DNA of 18,329 bases, from contig NZ_CALEVF010000278.1 in NCBI RefSeq assembly GCF_937920395.1, forward strand, positions 1 through 18,329, read 5' to 3'. Positions 1 to 7,621 of this stretch are shown piece after piece. The notes beneath the pieces are model-generated. The model ran no database searches. It was not told where the DNA came from and saw only the letters and a program-made list of their open reading frames with translations. This DNA comes from an uncultured Clostridium sp. (lineage in GTDB: Bacteria > Bacillota > Clostridia > Clostridiales > Clostridiaceae). The position numbers were made by a program, and so were the translations under genes. Numbering within the stretch: the first letter of the stretch is position 1; each line of letters begins with the position of its first letter.

Positions 1-1045
1 TTCTATTTTGTTTACTCCATTTAGCTTGCTGCTCTGCATCTTGAAGTATCTTTATATTTCTCATGATTTCCTCTACTCTAATTTTAGCTGCCTGCTTCTT
101 TAAAATCTCTATGTTTTCACTAGACATATCTAAAATATCATAAACATCATCACTTACCTTAACCATCAAGAGATTTCTCATATGTGTGGTCATATCTTTT
201 ATAAATACATATATATCTTTTCCACTAGAAACTATATTATTTATGCCCTTTATTGAGGTTTCTATGTTTCTATCTATTATACTATCCGAAAGCTTTATAA
301 GGCTCTCATTAGTTACAAGACCTAACATTTCTACAACATTATCATACTCTACCCTGCCACCATTCATTGATATTGCCTGATCTAGAATGCTTAGGGCATC
401 TCTCATTGCTCCATCAGAAATTCTTGATATTAATTTCAAACTATTATCTTCGGCAAAAACACCTTGCTCAGTAACTATTTTTCTAAGCCTATCAAATATG
501 TCTGAACTTTTTATTCTTTTAAAATCAAACCTTTGACATCTCGACAATATAGTTATTGGCAGTTTTTGAGGATCAGTTGTTGCTAATATGAATATTATGT
601 TACTCGGTGGCTCCTCAAGTGTCTTTAAAAAAGCATTAACTGCCCCTATTGATAACATATGAACCTCATCTATAATGTAGACCTTATACTTAGCTTCTTG
701 TGGTGGATACTGAACATCTTCAATTATATCACGTATATTATCTACCCCATTATGTGATGCCGCATCAAGTTCTGTAACATCTATTGCTGTTCCTGCATTT
801 ATTTTTTTACACATTTCACATTCATTGCAAGGTTCACCATTATCCGAATTTAAACAATTGACCGCTTTGGCTAATATCTTAGCTGTTGAAGTTTTTCCAG
901 TCCCTCTTGTACCACATAAAAGATATGCATGAGCTATTCGCTCACTGTTTATTTGATTTTTTAGAGTTATAGTGACATGTTCTTGGCCTACTACATCTCC
1001 AAAAGTTCTTGGTCTCCACTCTCTATATAAAGCCATATATGCCAC
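1..1045 (-). CDS. dnaX: DNA polymerase III subunit gamma/tau (5' part, runs off the window)
   Basis: This is the clamp-loader ATPase that loads the beta sliding clamp at the replication fork. About 348 N-terminal residues are visible. They begin MAYMALYREWRPRTF, the typical DnaX start. Walker A is GTRGTGKT (about 45-52). A zinc-binding cysteine set lies at about 64, 73, 76 and 79 (CNECEMC). Walker B is DEVH (about 126-129) and the SRC arginine-finger motif is at about 168-170. The visible part covers the AAA+ core and part of the collar domain; the tau-specific end is outside. I chose GTG at 1045 because AGAGGTGAT ends about 4 bases before it and because family members begin MAY. An in-frame ATG at 1036 is the alternative. 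SRP RNA and tRNA-Ser lie just upstream on the same strand, the usual Firmicutes order. Confidence 0.96.
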   Translation of the reverse strand, partial: MAYMALYREWRPRTFGDVVGQEHVTITLKNQINSERIAHAYLLCGTRGTGKTSTAKILAKAVNCLNSDNGEPCNECEMCKKINAGTAIDVTELDAASHNGVDNIRDIIEDVQYPPQEAKYKVYIIDEVHMLSIGAVNAFLKTLEEPPSNIIFILATTDPQKLPITILSRCQRFDFKRIKSSDIFDRLRKIVTEQGVFAEDNSLKLISRISDGAMRDALSILDQAISMNGGRVEYDNVVEMLGLVTNESLIKLSDSIIDRNIETSIKGINNIVSSGKDIYVFIKDMTTHMRNLLMVKVSDDVYDILDMSSENIEILKKQAAKIRVEEIMRNIKILQDAEQQAKWSKQNR

Positions 1046-1172
1046 AAATATCACCTCTTTTAAATAATAGTATTTATTTTGTTTTAAATACTTATTAATT
1101 TGAAATCTTATTTTAGAATAATTAAACTCACATATTTACCTAATTATATCATTAATACTGTTTTAATTCATA

Positions 1173-1203
1173 AGTAAAAAAAAGATACCTTTAAAGGTAT
1201 CTT
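1173..1203 (-). terminator. Terminator after the SRP RNA
   Basis: A perfect palindrome at 1182-1203 (arms AAGATACCTTT / AAAGGTATCTT) is followed on the minus strand by seven T residues. It ends the tRNA-Ser/SRP RNA transcript before dnaX, about 130 bp away. Confidence 0.85.
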
Positions 1204-1215
1204 ATAATTCTTATG

Positions 1216-1486
1216 TAGACCGTACACCTCGCTTCGATAAATAAACTATGCGCGATACCTATACAGTTAGCTCAAACCAGGTTGATCCACGGCACATGAA
1301 AGTGTTCACTTACCGCTGCTTCCTTCCGAATCTCACGGGGTTCATGAATTTTCATTGCGTGGGGCCCAGTTCTCAACACCACTTATACAAGTCAGACCAC
1401 ACATTTTATAACCTAAGCGAGGAATTCACCCCTGCTGTAGCGGATTGCAGGCTGAGGGCACCGCTAACTCCCCGGCTAGTACGGAA
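1216..1486 (-). ncRNA. ffs: Signal recognition particle RNA (large bacterial type with Alu domain)
   Basis: This is the RNA scaffold that binds Ffh and directs ribosomes making membrane and secreted proteins to the membrane. The diagnostic apical loop region CGGAAGGAAGCAGCGGTAAG is present on the minus strand around 1305-1330. The 5' part holds the Alu-domain block GGTGCCCT...CAATCCGCT...CAGGG found in Bacillus and Clostridium scRNA. The two ends pair: CCGTAC near 1484 with GTACGG near 1220. The length is about 270 nt, as expected for the long Gram-positive form. The exact ends are inferred from this pairing. It begins about 8 nt after the CCA end of tRNA-Ser and ends before a strong terminator, so the two RNAs are probably cut from one precursor. 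Confidence 0.95.
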
Positions 1487-1494
1487 ATATAAAC

Positions 1495-1584
1495 TGGCGG
1501 AAAAAGAGGGATTCGAACCCTCGGTAGGGTTTCCCCTACACACGCTTTCCAGGCATGCTCCTTAAACCACTCGGACATCTCTCC
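1495..1584 (-). tRNA. tRNA-Ser(GGA)
   Basis: A 90-nt type II tRNA with an encoded CCA end. The acceptor 5' strand is GGAGAGA, the anticodon loop CTGGAAA gives anticodon GGA (serine UCC/UCU), a long variable arm follows, and the T-loop is GGTTCGAATCC. It lies directly upstream of the SRP RNA on the same strand, behind a consensus promoter. Confidence 0.96.
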
Positions 1585-1631
1585 ACAGAGTACTTTAATT
1601 TTGTATACACATAAGTAGTGCAACATAAATG

Positions 1632-1660
1632 ATTATACTATTAAAAAATAGTAATTTCAA
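1632..1660 (-). promoter_or_regulatory. Sigma-A promoter for tRNA-Ser and SRP RNA
   Basis: On the minus strand TTGAAA (1655-1660) and TATAAT (1632-1637) are separated by exactly 17 bp. The predicted start near 1625 leaves a leader of about 40 nt before the tRNA. Confidence 0.8.
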
Positions 1661-1771
1661 TAGTTATTGCTTAAAATATTATTAAGAATTTATAAATCTT
1701 TAATATCACAATATATAATGTTTCTCAATCTGCTTATATACATCTAGTATTGGTTGTTTTCGTTATAATAA

Positions 1772-2542
1772 TTAATAATAGTGTGAATTACTTTTTCTAT
1801 AGTTTATTACAATAAACATAATCCACAGAGCAATACCTGCTAAACTTATTAGCTGAGCCACTCTTATGCTACCTATCATTAAACTATCAGTTCTTAATCC
1901 TTCAATAAAAAATCTTCCTAAAGAGTATAATCCTATATAAGTAAAAAAGACTGTTCCATGCTTTAATGCTTTTGTTAACAAACAAACTAATAATAAACAT
2001 ACCGCTACATTCCATATAGATTCATAAAGAAAAGTTGGGTGATAATATACTCCATCTATTAACATACCCCTTTGTATGAAATTTGGAAATATGCTTATAA
2101 ACCCCTTGGTAACCGGCCCACCATGAGCTTCACTATTAAAGAAATTTCCCCATCTTCCTATAGCTTGTGCAATAATTATAGATGGTGCTGCCACATCAAC
2201 GAATTTTAACAAACTCTCTTTTTTATGTCTTGTATATATATATGCTGCTAACATCCCAAATATAATTCCTCCATGGATAGCGAGCCCACCTTGGCGTATA
2301 TTAAAGACTTCTATTAAGTTATCCTTATATAGACTAAATTCAAAAACAACATAATAAGCTCTAGCTCCAATAATAGCTATAGGAAAAGATATTAATATAA
2401 TATTTAAAAACTCATCATAATCAAGGCCTTTTAACCTAGAAGTAAAATTAGCTAATGTAATTCCAACCATTAACCCTGTAGCAATAAAAATACCATACCA
2501 TCTAATAGTAAGTCCAAATATATTAAAAGCTATTGGATCCAT
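1772..2542 (-). CDS. lgt: Phosphatidylglycerol--prolipoprotein diacylglyceryl transferase
   Basis: This integral membrane enzyme moves a diacylglyceryl group from phosphatidylglycerol to the lipobox cysteine of prolipoproteins, the first step of lipoprotein maturation. The 256 residues form several hydrophobic helices. Family motifs seen are RWYG near residue 14, GGLAIHGG with His90, the Lgt signature [14 protein letters not shown] (about 129-142), and [11 protein letters not shown] with Arg210, Glu214 and Arg217. Length is normal for the family. I start it at ATG 2542 (MDPIAF, as in relatives): AAAGGAG sits about 9 bases before this ATG but only 3 bases before an upstream TTG at 2548. It appears to be a single-gene unit. 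Confidence 0.96.
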   Translation of the reverse strand: MDPIAFNIFGLTIRWYGIFIATGLMVGITLANFTSRLKGLDYDEFLNIILISFPIAIIGARAYYVVFEFSLYKDNLIEVFNIRQGGLAIHGGIIFGMLAAYIYTRHKKESLLKFVDVAAPSIIIAQAIGRWGNFFNSEAHGGPVTKGFISIFPNFIQRGMLIDGVYYHPTFLYESIWNVAVCLLLVCLLTKALKHGTVFFTYIGLYSLGRFFIEGLRTDSLMIGSIRVAQLISLAGIALWIMFIVINYRKSNSHYY

Positions 2543-2604
2543 AATCAATTTCTCCTTTGTCTTACAGTTATAATAATTTTTTATAAAAAATATATAATGT
2601 ATAA

Positions 2605-2633
2605 TATATAATTAAAACTCAAATATAAATCAA
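2605..2633 (-). promoter_or_regulatory. Probable lgt promoter
   Basis: On the minus strand TTGATT (2628-2633) lies 17 bp from TATATA (2605-2610), about 60 bp upstream of the lgt start. The region is AT-rich, so chance matches are easy. Confidence 0.45.
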
Positions 2634-2772
2634 ATCTGCTTATCTATAATTAGTCTTATCACAATTGTCTCTGACTATGATAAAAAAGTAAAGATAAATA
2701 TACATAAATACTTTTTCTCATTAATTATGGATTAAATTCTAGTACATTTCATTCTTCTTTCAAAAATAAGTA

Positions 2773-2824
2773 AAATTCACCCCTAAAAGCAAACATAATC
2801 GTCTACTCACTTAGGAGTGAATTT
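2773..2824 (-). terminator. Terminator of the fructose operon
   Basis: Fourteen-base arms (2773-2786 and 2811-2824) pair with one mismatch around a 24-nt loop. On the minus strand the hairpin ends in GAATTTT and lies about 40 bp after the EIIBC stop. Its loop shares GAGTAGACGATT with the terminator at 12509-12560. Confidence 0.7.
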
Positions 2825-2864
2825 AACTTTATAACTTTATAACTTAATATTTTTTATTTTTACA

Positions 2865-4268
2865 TTATTTGCTAATGCCATTAATAGCATTAATTTTATT
2901 TTTAACAACAACATCCTTCTTTAAAATCGAAATCATAATACCAGTTACTATTGAACCCACTAGTATTGCAATTATATATCCAACTAAATTAGTAACTGCA
3001 TGAGGTATAAATAAGAGAAATATACCACCATGTGGAGCTATTATAGCCGACTTAAATATCATAGATAATGCCCCCGCAACCGCAGCACCTACCATTGTTG
3101 AAGGTATTATTTTAAGTGGATCTGCTACAGCAAATGGTATTGCACCTTCTGTTATAAACGAAGCCCCTAATGCCCAAGCAGCTTTTCCTGATTCTCTTTC
3201 TTCTTCTGTAAATTTCTTTTTTGCTATTACTGTTGCAAGTGCAATTCCTAGTGGAGGAGTCATTCCTGCCGCCATTACTGCTGCCATTATCATAGAAGCG
3301 TGTCCTGCTACCAAAGTAGATACTCCAAAAGTATATGCTGCTTTATTAAATGGTCCACCCATATCAAAAGCCATCATTAAACCAATAATAATTCCAAGTA
3401 GTCCTGCATTTGCTCCACTTAAATTAGTTAAGTATTTTGACATTGCCATAGTTAAAGCACTTACGGGTTTTCCAATAACATATATCATTACAAGTCCTAC
3501 TACTAATGTAGATAAAACTGGCAATATTATAACTGGCATTAACCCTTGTAATGATTTTGGTAATTTTATTATTTTCTTTAAGAAAACCACAGTGTAACCA
3601 GCTATGAAACCCGCTGCCATAGCACCTAGAAATGCAGCACCTACCGTTGCCGCTAGCATACCGCCAACCATACCCGGTACAAGACCTGGTCTATCCGCTA
3701 TAGAAAATGCTATATACCCTGCAAGTACTGGATACATAAGTGCCATAGCATTACCGCCACCAATATTCTTTAATGCTTCTGCTATAGATCCCGGAACTTT
3801 AAATGCATATATTCCAAAAGCAAAAGAAAGTGCAATTAAAATACCACCAGCTGCTACAAACGGAATCATATAAGAAACCCCTGTCATAAGGTGCTTATAA
3901 ATACCCTTTCTTTCAACCTTTTCTTCTTTAATATCTTTAGATTTTTCTGAGACATCTTTATTTTCAACTTTCATATCTATTGCCTTTTGAATAAGTCCTT
4001 TTGCATCTTTAATTGCATCTTTTACTCCAACTTCAAGTATAGTTTTTCCTGCAAAACGTTCCTTTGAAACATTAGTGTCAGCTGCAATTATTACAACTCT
4101 TGCTTCTCTAATCTCAGACTCTGTCAATTGATTTTCTGCTCCTACAGAACCCTGAGTTTCTACTTTAATTTCAATACCCATTTCTTCTCCGGCCATCGAA
4201 AGAGCCTCAGCTGCCATATAAGTATGTGCTATGCCTGTTGGACATGAAGTTATTGCAACAAATTTCAT
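2865..4268 (-). CDS. fruA: PTS fructose transporter subunit EIIBC
   Basis: The protein takes up fructose through the membrane and phosphorylates it to fructose-1-phosphate. The 467 residues hold an N-terminal EIIB domain (about 1-98) whose phosphorylated cysteine is Cys9 in SCPTGIAHTYMAAEAL. A charged Lys/Glu-rich linker (about 99-122) follows, then an EIIC domain with about eight to ten hydrophobic segments, including the fructose-family motif FDMGGPFNKAAYTFG. No EIIA domain is fused; it is encoded by the gene just upstream, whereas many relatives have one EIIABC chain. AGGGGG precedes the ATG by 7 bases. It is last in the operon, 70 bp after the EIIA gene, before a hairpin terminator. Fructose specificity is inferred from the family and from fruK. 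Confidence 0.95.
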   Translation of the reverse strand: MKFVAITSCPTGIAHTYMAAEALSMAGEEMGIEIKVETQGSVGAENQLTESEIREARVVIIAADTNVSKERFAGKTILEVGVKDAIKDAKGLIQKAIDMKVENKDVSEKSKDIKEEKVERKGIYKHLMTGVSYMIPFVAAGGILIALSFAFGIYAFKVPGSIAEALKNIGGGNAMALMYPVLAGYIAFSIADRPGLVPGMVGGMLAATVGAAFLGAMAAGFIAGYTVVFLKKIIKLPKSLQGLMPVIILPVLSTLVVGLVMIYVIGKPVSALTMAMSKYLTNLSGANAGLLGIIIGLMMAFDMGGPFNKAAYTFGVSTLVAGHASMIMAAVMAAGMTPPLGIALATVIAKKKFTEEERESGKAAWALGASFITEGAIPFAVADPLKIIPSTMVGAAVAGALSMIFKSAIIAPHGGIFLLFIPHAVTNLVGYIIAILVGSIVTGIMISILKKDVVVKNKINAINGISK

Positions 4269-4338
4269 AAATATTCCCCCTATTAATTTAATTTAAATTT
4301 TTTAAATCATTGTAAGATTTATAGATAACATATAATGT

Positions 4339-4785
4339 CTATTTTTCTAATAAAGTGATTACTTCTTCAGGGCTAGTTGCTTTCATTAAGCTTTCTCTTA
4401 AATCTTTATGCATTAACTTTCTAGAGAGCTGGCTTAATATTTTTAAATGCTCATCACTTGATTCTTCAGGTACAGCTATTAAAAAGAATATATGAGCTAA
4501 TTCATCATCCATAGATTGATAATCAATTCCATCAACGCTTCGCCCAAACACTAAAGCTGCCTCTTTAACTCCACTGCTTTTTCCGTGGGGAATAGCTATT
4601 CCCATACCAATACCTGTTGAAAATTCCTTTTCTCTATCTGATACAGCCTTCATATATTTATCCTTATCTAGTAACTTGCCATTCTCATCTAACATTGTTG
4701 ACATTTCTATAATTACATCCTTTTTCGTTTTACTAGTAAGCTCAAGTTTAATTAGATTAACATTTAATAATTCAGTTATATTCAT
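4339..4785 (-). CDS. PTS fructose EIIA subunit
   Basis: This cytoplasmic phosphocarrier takes phosphate from HPr and hands it to the EIIB cysteine. The single domain of 148 residues is the PTS_EIIA type 2 (mannitol/fructose) fold, with active-site His67 in the motif GIGMGIAIPHGKS and the conserved loop AVPEESSDEHLKILSQLSR further on. It is a standalone EIIA that complements the EIIBC encoded downstream. AAGGATGATTATTA precedes the ATG, and it follows fruK by about 16 bp. The nitrogen-PTS protein PtsN has the same fold, but the operon makes fructose uptake the likely role. Confidence 0.93.
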   Translation of the reverse strand: MNITELLNVNLIKLELTSKTKKDVIIEMSTMLDENGKLLDKDKYMKAVSDREKEFSTGIGMGIAIPHGKSSGVKEAALVFGRSVDGIDYQSMDDELAHIFFLIAVPEESSDEHLKILSQLSRKLMHKDLRESLMKATSPEEVITLLEK

Positions 4786-4801
4786 TAATAATCATCCTTT
4801 C

Positions 4802-5731
4802 TTATAAGTATTTTATAGTTACTTCTTTTTTTAGCTCTTCTATATCAATTAACCTTCCCGTCTGAGTCCCCTCAGTCATTACATTAGCAGCACTGGTTGC
4901 ACAAGCAAGTTTCATAGTTTCTTCAAAACTATAGTTATTTTCAATTCCTACAGCCATTGCTGCAACCATTGAATCTCCAGCCCCAACCGTGCTTTTAACT
5001 TCTACTTTTAGGCCAACTACCTTTGCAATTTTATCTTGACTTATAACTAATGACCCCTCTGATCCCTGCGAAATTACTACAAATTTAACTCCATACTTTA
5101 ATATTTTTTTAGCAGTTTCAATAATTTCCTCTTCACTATCAATGCTAATTCCAAACGCCTTTTCAAGTTCACAAACATTGGGTTTTACTATATAAGGACC
5201 AGCCTTAATTCCCTGCATTAGCATATCACCATCTGCATCTAATATAACTCTGCCACCCTTGCTTTTTATATCATTAATTATTTCACCATATATGTTACTA
5301 CTCACTCCACTTGGCACACTGCCAGATAGGATTACTAAGGATTTTTCACTACAATACTCAATAATTTTTCGTTTTATATTGGCAATGTTGTCTATTGTTA
5401 CACTAGGTCCATTCTCATTTATATCTGTATGTGTATTATTAACTTTATCAAATATCTTTATATTAGTTCTAGTTTCTCCGTTTACAGATAAAAAATCATT
5501 GTCAATGTTTGAATCATTCAAATATTCTTTTATTTGATTTCCACTATTTCCACCCACAAAACCTAGCGCTAAGCTTTTATGCTTTAATACCTTAATAACC
5601 TTAGATACATTAATTCCCTTTCCTCCAACATCAACTCTTGTGGATGTAATTCTATTAACATTACCAATTTTAAAATTATCTATTTCAATAGTTTTGTCTA
5701 TCGCTGGATTTAATGTCACTGTTATTATCAT
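4802..5731 (-). CDS. fruK: 1-phosphofructokinase
   Basis: The enzyme phosphorylates fructose-1-phosphate with ATP to fructose-1,6-bisphosphate, linking PTS fructose uptake to glycolysis. The 309 residues match a PfkB-family sugar kinase. The N-terminus MIITVTLNPAID is typical of FruK and LacC, GGKGINVSK (about 36-44) is the first PfkB signature, and TVGAGDSMVAA (about 248-258) is the second, with Asp253 as the catalytic base. Length is normal. GGGGGTGAG lies just before the ATG, and fruR ends 16 bp upstream, so the genes are co-transcribed. Tagatose-6-phosphate kinase is the nearest alternative; the flanking fructose PTS genes and DeoR repressor favour FruK. Confidence 0.95.
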   Translation of the reverse strand: MIITVTLNPAIDKTIEIDNFKIGNVNRITSTRVDVGGKGINVSKVIKVLKHKSLALGFVGGNSGNQIKEYLNDSNIDNDFLSVNGETRTNIKIFDKVNNTHTDINENGPSVTIDNIANIKRKIIEYCSEKSLVILSGSVPSGVSSNIYGEIINDIKSKGGRVILDADGDMLMQGIKAGPYIVKPNVCELEKAFGISIDSEEEIIETAKKILKYGVKFVVISQGSEGSLVISQDKIAKVVGLKVEVKSTVGAGDSMVAAMAVGIENNYSFEETMKLACATSAANVMTEGTQTGRLIDIEELKKEVTIKYL

Positions 5732-5747
5732 TTGCTCACCCCCATAA

Positions 5748-6509
5748 TTATTTTGCTTTGATAATTTTTATACCTTGTTCTTCAAACTCTTCAAATATGA
5801 CATTATCTATTTGATTATCTGTAATTATAATATCAACACTATCTAAATTTACTATTTTAGCAAAGTAGACAGTTCCGAATTTAGTATGGTCACATACTAC
5901 TATAGTTTGCTCTGCAATTTTTATCATCTCTCGTTTTGTATTAGCTTCAATAATATTGGGTGTAGTTAAACCATTAATGCTACACAGCCCATTAGTTCCT
6001 ATAAATGCCTTATTAACCCTAAAATTTTTAAGTGCATTATCCGCTACTGGTCCTACCATTGCTCTTATCTCCCACCTAAGTGTACCCCCAGTAATAATAA
6101 CTTCGACTTCTCTTTTTTTAGCAAGCTCATAAGCTACATCCACAGAATTTGTTAAAACAGTTATATTTTTAGCTGTTATTTGCCTCGCAATGCTAATAGT
6201 TGTTGTGCCTGCATCTAATGCTATTGTGTCACCATCTTCTATAATTGATGCTGCATATTTTCCAATAGATTCTTTTTCATCATAAAACTTATCTATTTTC
6301 TCCGAAAAAGTAGGTTCAAATTTAGTATTAACATTTAGTACCGCGCCTCCATGAACTCTTTTAATCATTTGATCCTCTTCTAACTCTTGAAGATCACGTC
6401 TAATAGTAACTTCTGAGACTTCATATTGCTGAGATAAATCGCACACCTTTACTTTTCCATATTTATTTAAACTACTTAATATTTTTGATTTTCTTTCTTC
6501 AGGAAACAT
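5748..6509 (-). CDS. fruR: DeoR-family transcriptional repressor of the fructose operon
   Basis: This DNA-binding regulator of sugar operons normally leaves its operator when a sugar phosphate (fructose-1-phosphate in FruR systems) binds. The 253 residues hold an N-terminal winged helix, VCDLSQQYEVSEVTIRRDL (about 22-40), then the DeoR hinge motif KRVHGGAV. The C-terminal DeoRC sugar-phosphate domain has DGDTIALDAGTTT (about 92-104) and GTNGLCSINGLTTP. Length is typical. AAGGAAG lies about 10 bases before the ATG. It is first in the operon, so it probably controls its own promoter, where tandem repeats lie. Confidence 0.94.
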   Translation of the reverse strand: MFPEERKSKILSSLNKYGKVKVCDLSQQYEVSEVTIRRDLQELEEDQMIKRVHGGAVLNVNTKFEPTFSEKIDKFYDEKESIGKYAASIIEDGDTIALDAGTTTISIARQITAKNITVLTNSVDVAYELAKKREVEVIITGGTLRWEIRAMVGPVADNALKNFRVNKAFIGTNGLCSINGLTTPNIIEANTKREMIKIAEQTIVVCDHTKFGTVYFAKIVNLDSVDIIITDNQIDNVIFEEFEEQGIKIIKAK

Positions 6510-6563
6510 ATAATTTATTCTTCCTTTAATTTTATTTGTTTTATTTTATTTTAATATTTTATG

Positions 6564-6606
6564 TTCGTTTATAATTTTTTTCACTTCGTTTACTTTCACT
6601 TGTGTT
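6564..6606. promoter_or_regulatory. Tandem repeats, probable FruR operator
   Basis: Two copies of TTCGTTTA (6564-6571 and 6585-6592) and two of TTCACTT (6580-6586 and 6595-6601) lie around and just after the predicted start of transcription. Multiple direct repeats near the promoter are common for DeoR-family operators. The assignment to FruR is inference. Confidence 0.5.
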
Positions 6607-6607
6607 C

Positions 6608-6636
6608 ATTTTAATATATTATGATAACGTTGTCAA
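6608..6636 (-). promoter_or_regulatory. Promoter of the fructose operon
   Basis: On the minus strand TTGACA (6631-6636) and TAAAAT (6608-6613) are separated by exactly 17 bp. The -35 box is a perfect match. The predicted start near 6600 leaves a leader of about 90 nt before fruR. Confidence 0.8.
6622..6635. promoter_or_regulatory. Candidate cre site (CcpA) over the fructose promoter
   Basis: TGATAACGTTGTCA matches 13 of 14 positions of the cre consensus TGWAANCGNTNWCA and is nearly palindromic. It overlaps the -35 box, so bound CcpA would block RNA polymerase. Confidence 0.6.
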
Positions 6637-6672
6637 TACAAAAACATTATTATTTTTACTTTATTTCAAAAA

Positions 6673-6703
6673 AATAAAAACGAAGCATATTAGCTTCGTT
6701 TTT
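6673..6703 (-). terminator. Terminator of the tadA/BFD operon
   Basis: Arms AAAAACGAAGC and GCTTCGTTTTT flank a short loop. On the minus strand a T-rich tract (TTTTTATTTTTTT) follows, about 50 bp after the BFD-like stop. A T-tract on the other side too means it could work in both directions. Confidence 0.75.
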
Positions 6704-6750
6704 ATTATATCAACACCTATTAAAATATATACTTTATGATTACAATTATT

Positions 6751-6972
6751 TTAGTTTTCTTTTTCTAATTCTTCTTTTAATATATTCTCTATCATCGGTG
6801 TACATCTATGACCTCTACATCCACCTGAACCTGCTCCTGTTACCTTTTGAACATCCTCTAATGTTTTTGCACCATTTTTTATAGCCTTTTTTATTGTAGC
6901 CTTTGATATAACTTTACATAAACATATTTTTGTAAGTTTATCAAGTACGTTCTTATTTATATTGTTTTCCAT
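6751..6972 (-). CDS. Small BFD-like [2Fe-2S]-binding protein
   Basis: A 73-residue standalone BFD-like domain. Four cysteines fit the pattern: C17 and C19 in CLCK, then C52 and C57 in GCRGHRC, followed by the family's TPMIENILKEE helix. BFD-like domains bind a [2Fe-2S] cluster; bacterioferritin-associated ferredoxin and domains in nitrite reductases and NAD(P)H oxidoreductases are known examples. No partner enzyme is visible here, so the electron partner is unknown. AAGGAG lies about 8 bases before the ATG. It starts 18 bp after tadA and shares its terminator, so the two are probably co-transcribed, though a functional tie to tRNA editing is not implied. Confidence 0.85.
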   Translation of the reverse strand: MENNINKNVLDKLTKICLCKVISKATIKKAIKNGAKTLEDVQKVTGAGSGGCRGHRCTPMIENILKEELEKEN

Positions 6973-6990
6973 AATTATTTCTCCTTTAGA

Positions 6991-7431
6991 TTATCTTTTA
7001 TCTTTAAAAAAATCAGTTAATAAATTACCACATTCCTCATTATATAACCAATTTATTTCTGTCCAATGATTTAGATCATCATTTTGAATAACGTTAATAA
7101 CAGAACCACAAGCTCCTACACTAGGATCAAACATACCTATATATAGTTTACTTATCCTAGACTGTAATATAGCACCTGCACACATTGGGCATGGTTCTAA
7201 AGTTACATACATATCACATCCTGTTAATCTCCAACTACTTAAAACTGCGCAAGCTTTTTTTATAGCCAAAACTTCTGCATGGGCAGTGGCATCCTGCATT
7301 ATTTCCCTTAGGTTATGTGATCTAGCAATTATTTTATTATCTTTTACTATGACTGCACCCACAGGAACTTCATTCAATAATAGTGATATCTTTGCTTCTT
7401 TTAATGCTTCATGAATAAAATATTCTTTCAT
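6991..7431 (-). CDS. tadA: tRNA-specific adenosine(34) deaminase
   Basis: The enzyme deaminates the wobble adenosine of tRNA-Arg(ACG) to inosine so that one tRNA reads three CGN codons. The 146 residues match the CDA/TadA zinc fold: His51 and Glu53 in AHAEVLAI (zinc ligand and proton shuttle), and the zinc cysteines Cys81 and Cys84 in PCPMCAGAI. Length is normal for TadA. AAGGGG lies 6 bases before the ATG, behind a consensus promoter. Its expected substrate, tRNA-Arg(ACG), is encoded in this same window at 17917-17993. Guanine deaminase shares the fold, but N-terminal and motif spacing favour TadA. Confidence 0.95.
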   Translation of the reverse strand: MKEYFIHEALKEAKISLLLNEVPVGAVIVKDNKIIARSHNLREIMQDATAHAEVLAIKKACAVLSSWRLTGCDMYVTLEPCPMCAGAILQSRISKLYIGMFDPSVGACGSVINVIQNDDLNHWTEINWLYNEECGNLLTDFFKDKR

Positions 7432-7482
7432 GTAAACCCCTTATTTATAAATAGTTATTTCTAAATGATTTTTATTTCTTAT

Positions 7483-7511
7483 AGTATACTTCTCAAATAG
7501 CATATTTTCAA
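7483..7511 (-). promoter_or_regulatory. Promoter of tadA
   Basis: On the minus strand TTGAAA (7506-7511) and TATACT (7483-7488) are separated by exactly 17 bp, about 50 bp before the tadA start. Confidence 0.75.
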
Positions 7512-7587
7512 TACAATTATATTTATATGCTTTATTAACCATATAAAACCAATAATTCCAATTTTAAAATTAAAATAATCCATAAAT

Positions 7588-7621
7588 AAAAAACTAGCAA
7601 AGTATTCCTTTACTAGTTTTT
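7588..7621 (-). terminator. Terminator of tRNA-Arg(CCT)
   Basis: Arms AAAAAACTAGCAAAG and CTTTACTAGTTTTTT pair with one mismatch, and a T-run follows on the minus strand. The stem begins right at the CCA end of the tRNA. Confidence 0.8.

Larger units (their letters stand above)
2543..2864. other. Intergenic stretch with the lgt promoter region and the fructose-operon terminator
   Basis: No coding region is supported here. The right half holds the hairpin at 2773-2824. The left half is very AT-rich and holds the probable lgt promoter at 2605-2633. Confidence 0.7.

Noticed and set aside
1248..1626. Open frames on both strands over the SRP RNA and tRNA-Ser
   Set aside because: They lie entirely on RNA genes with diagnostic motifs and have no ribosome site, so they are chance frames.
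3604..3873. Plus-strand frame opposite the EIIBC gene
   Set aside because: Antisense shadow of a well-supported PTS gene; its Pro/Ala-rich product is typical of such shadows.
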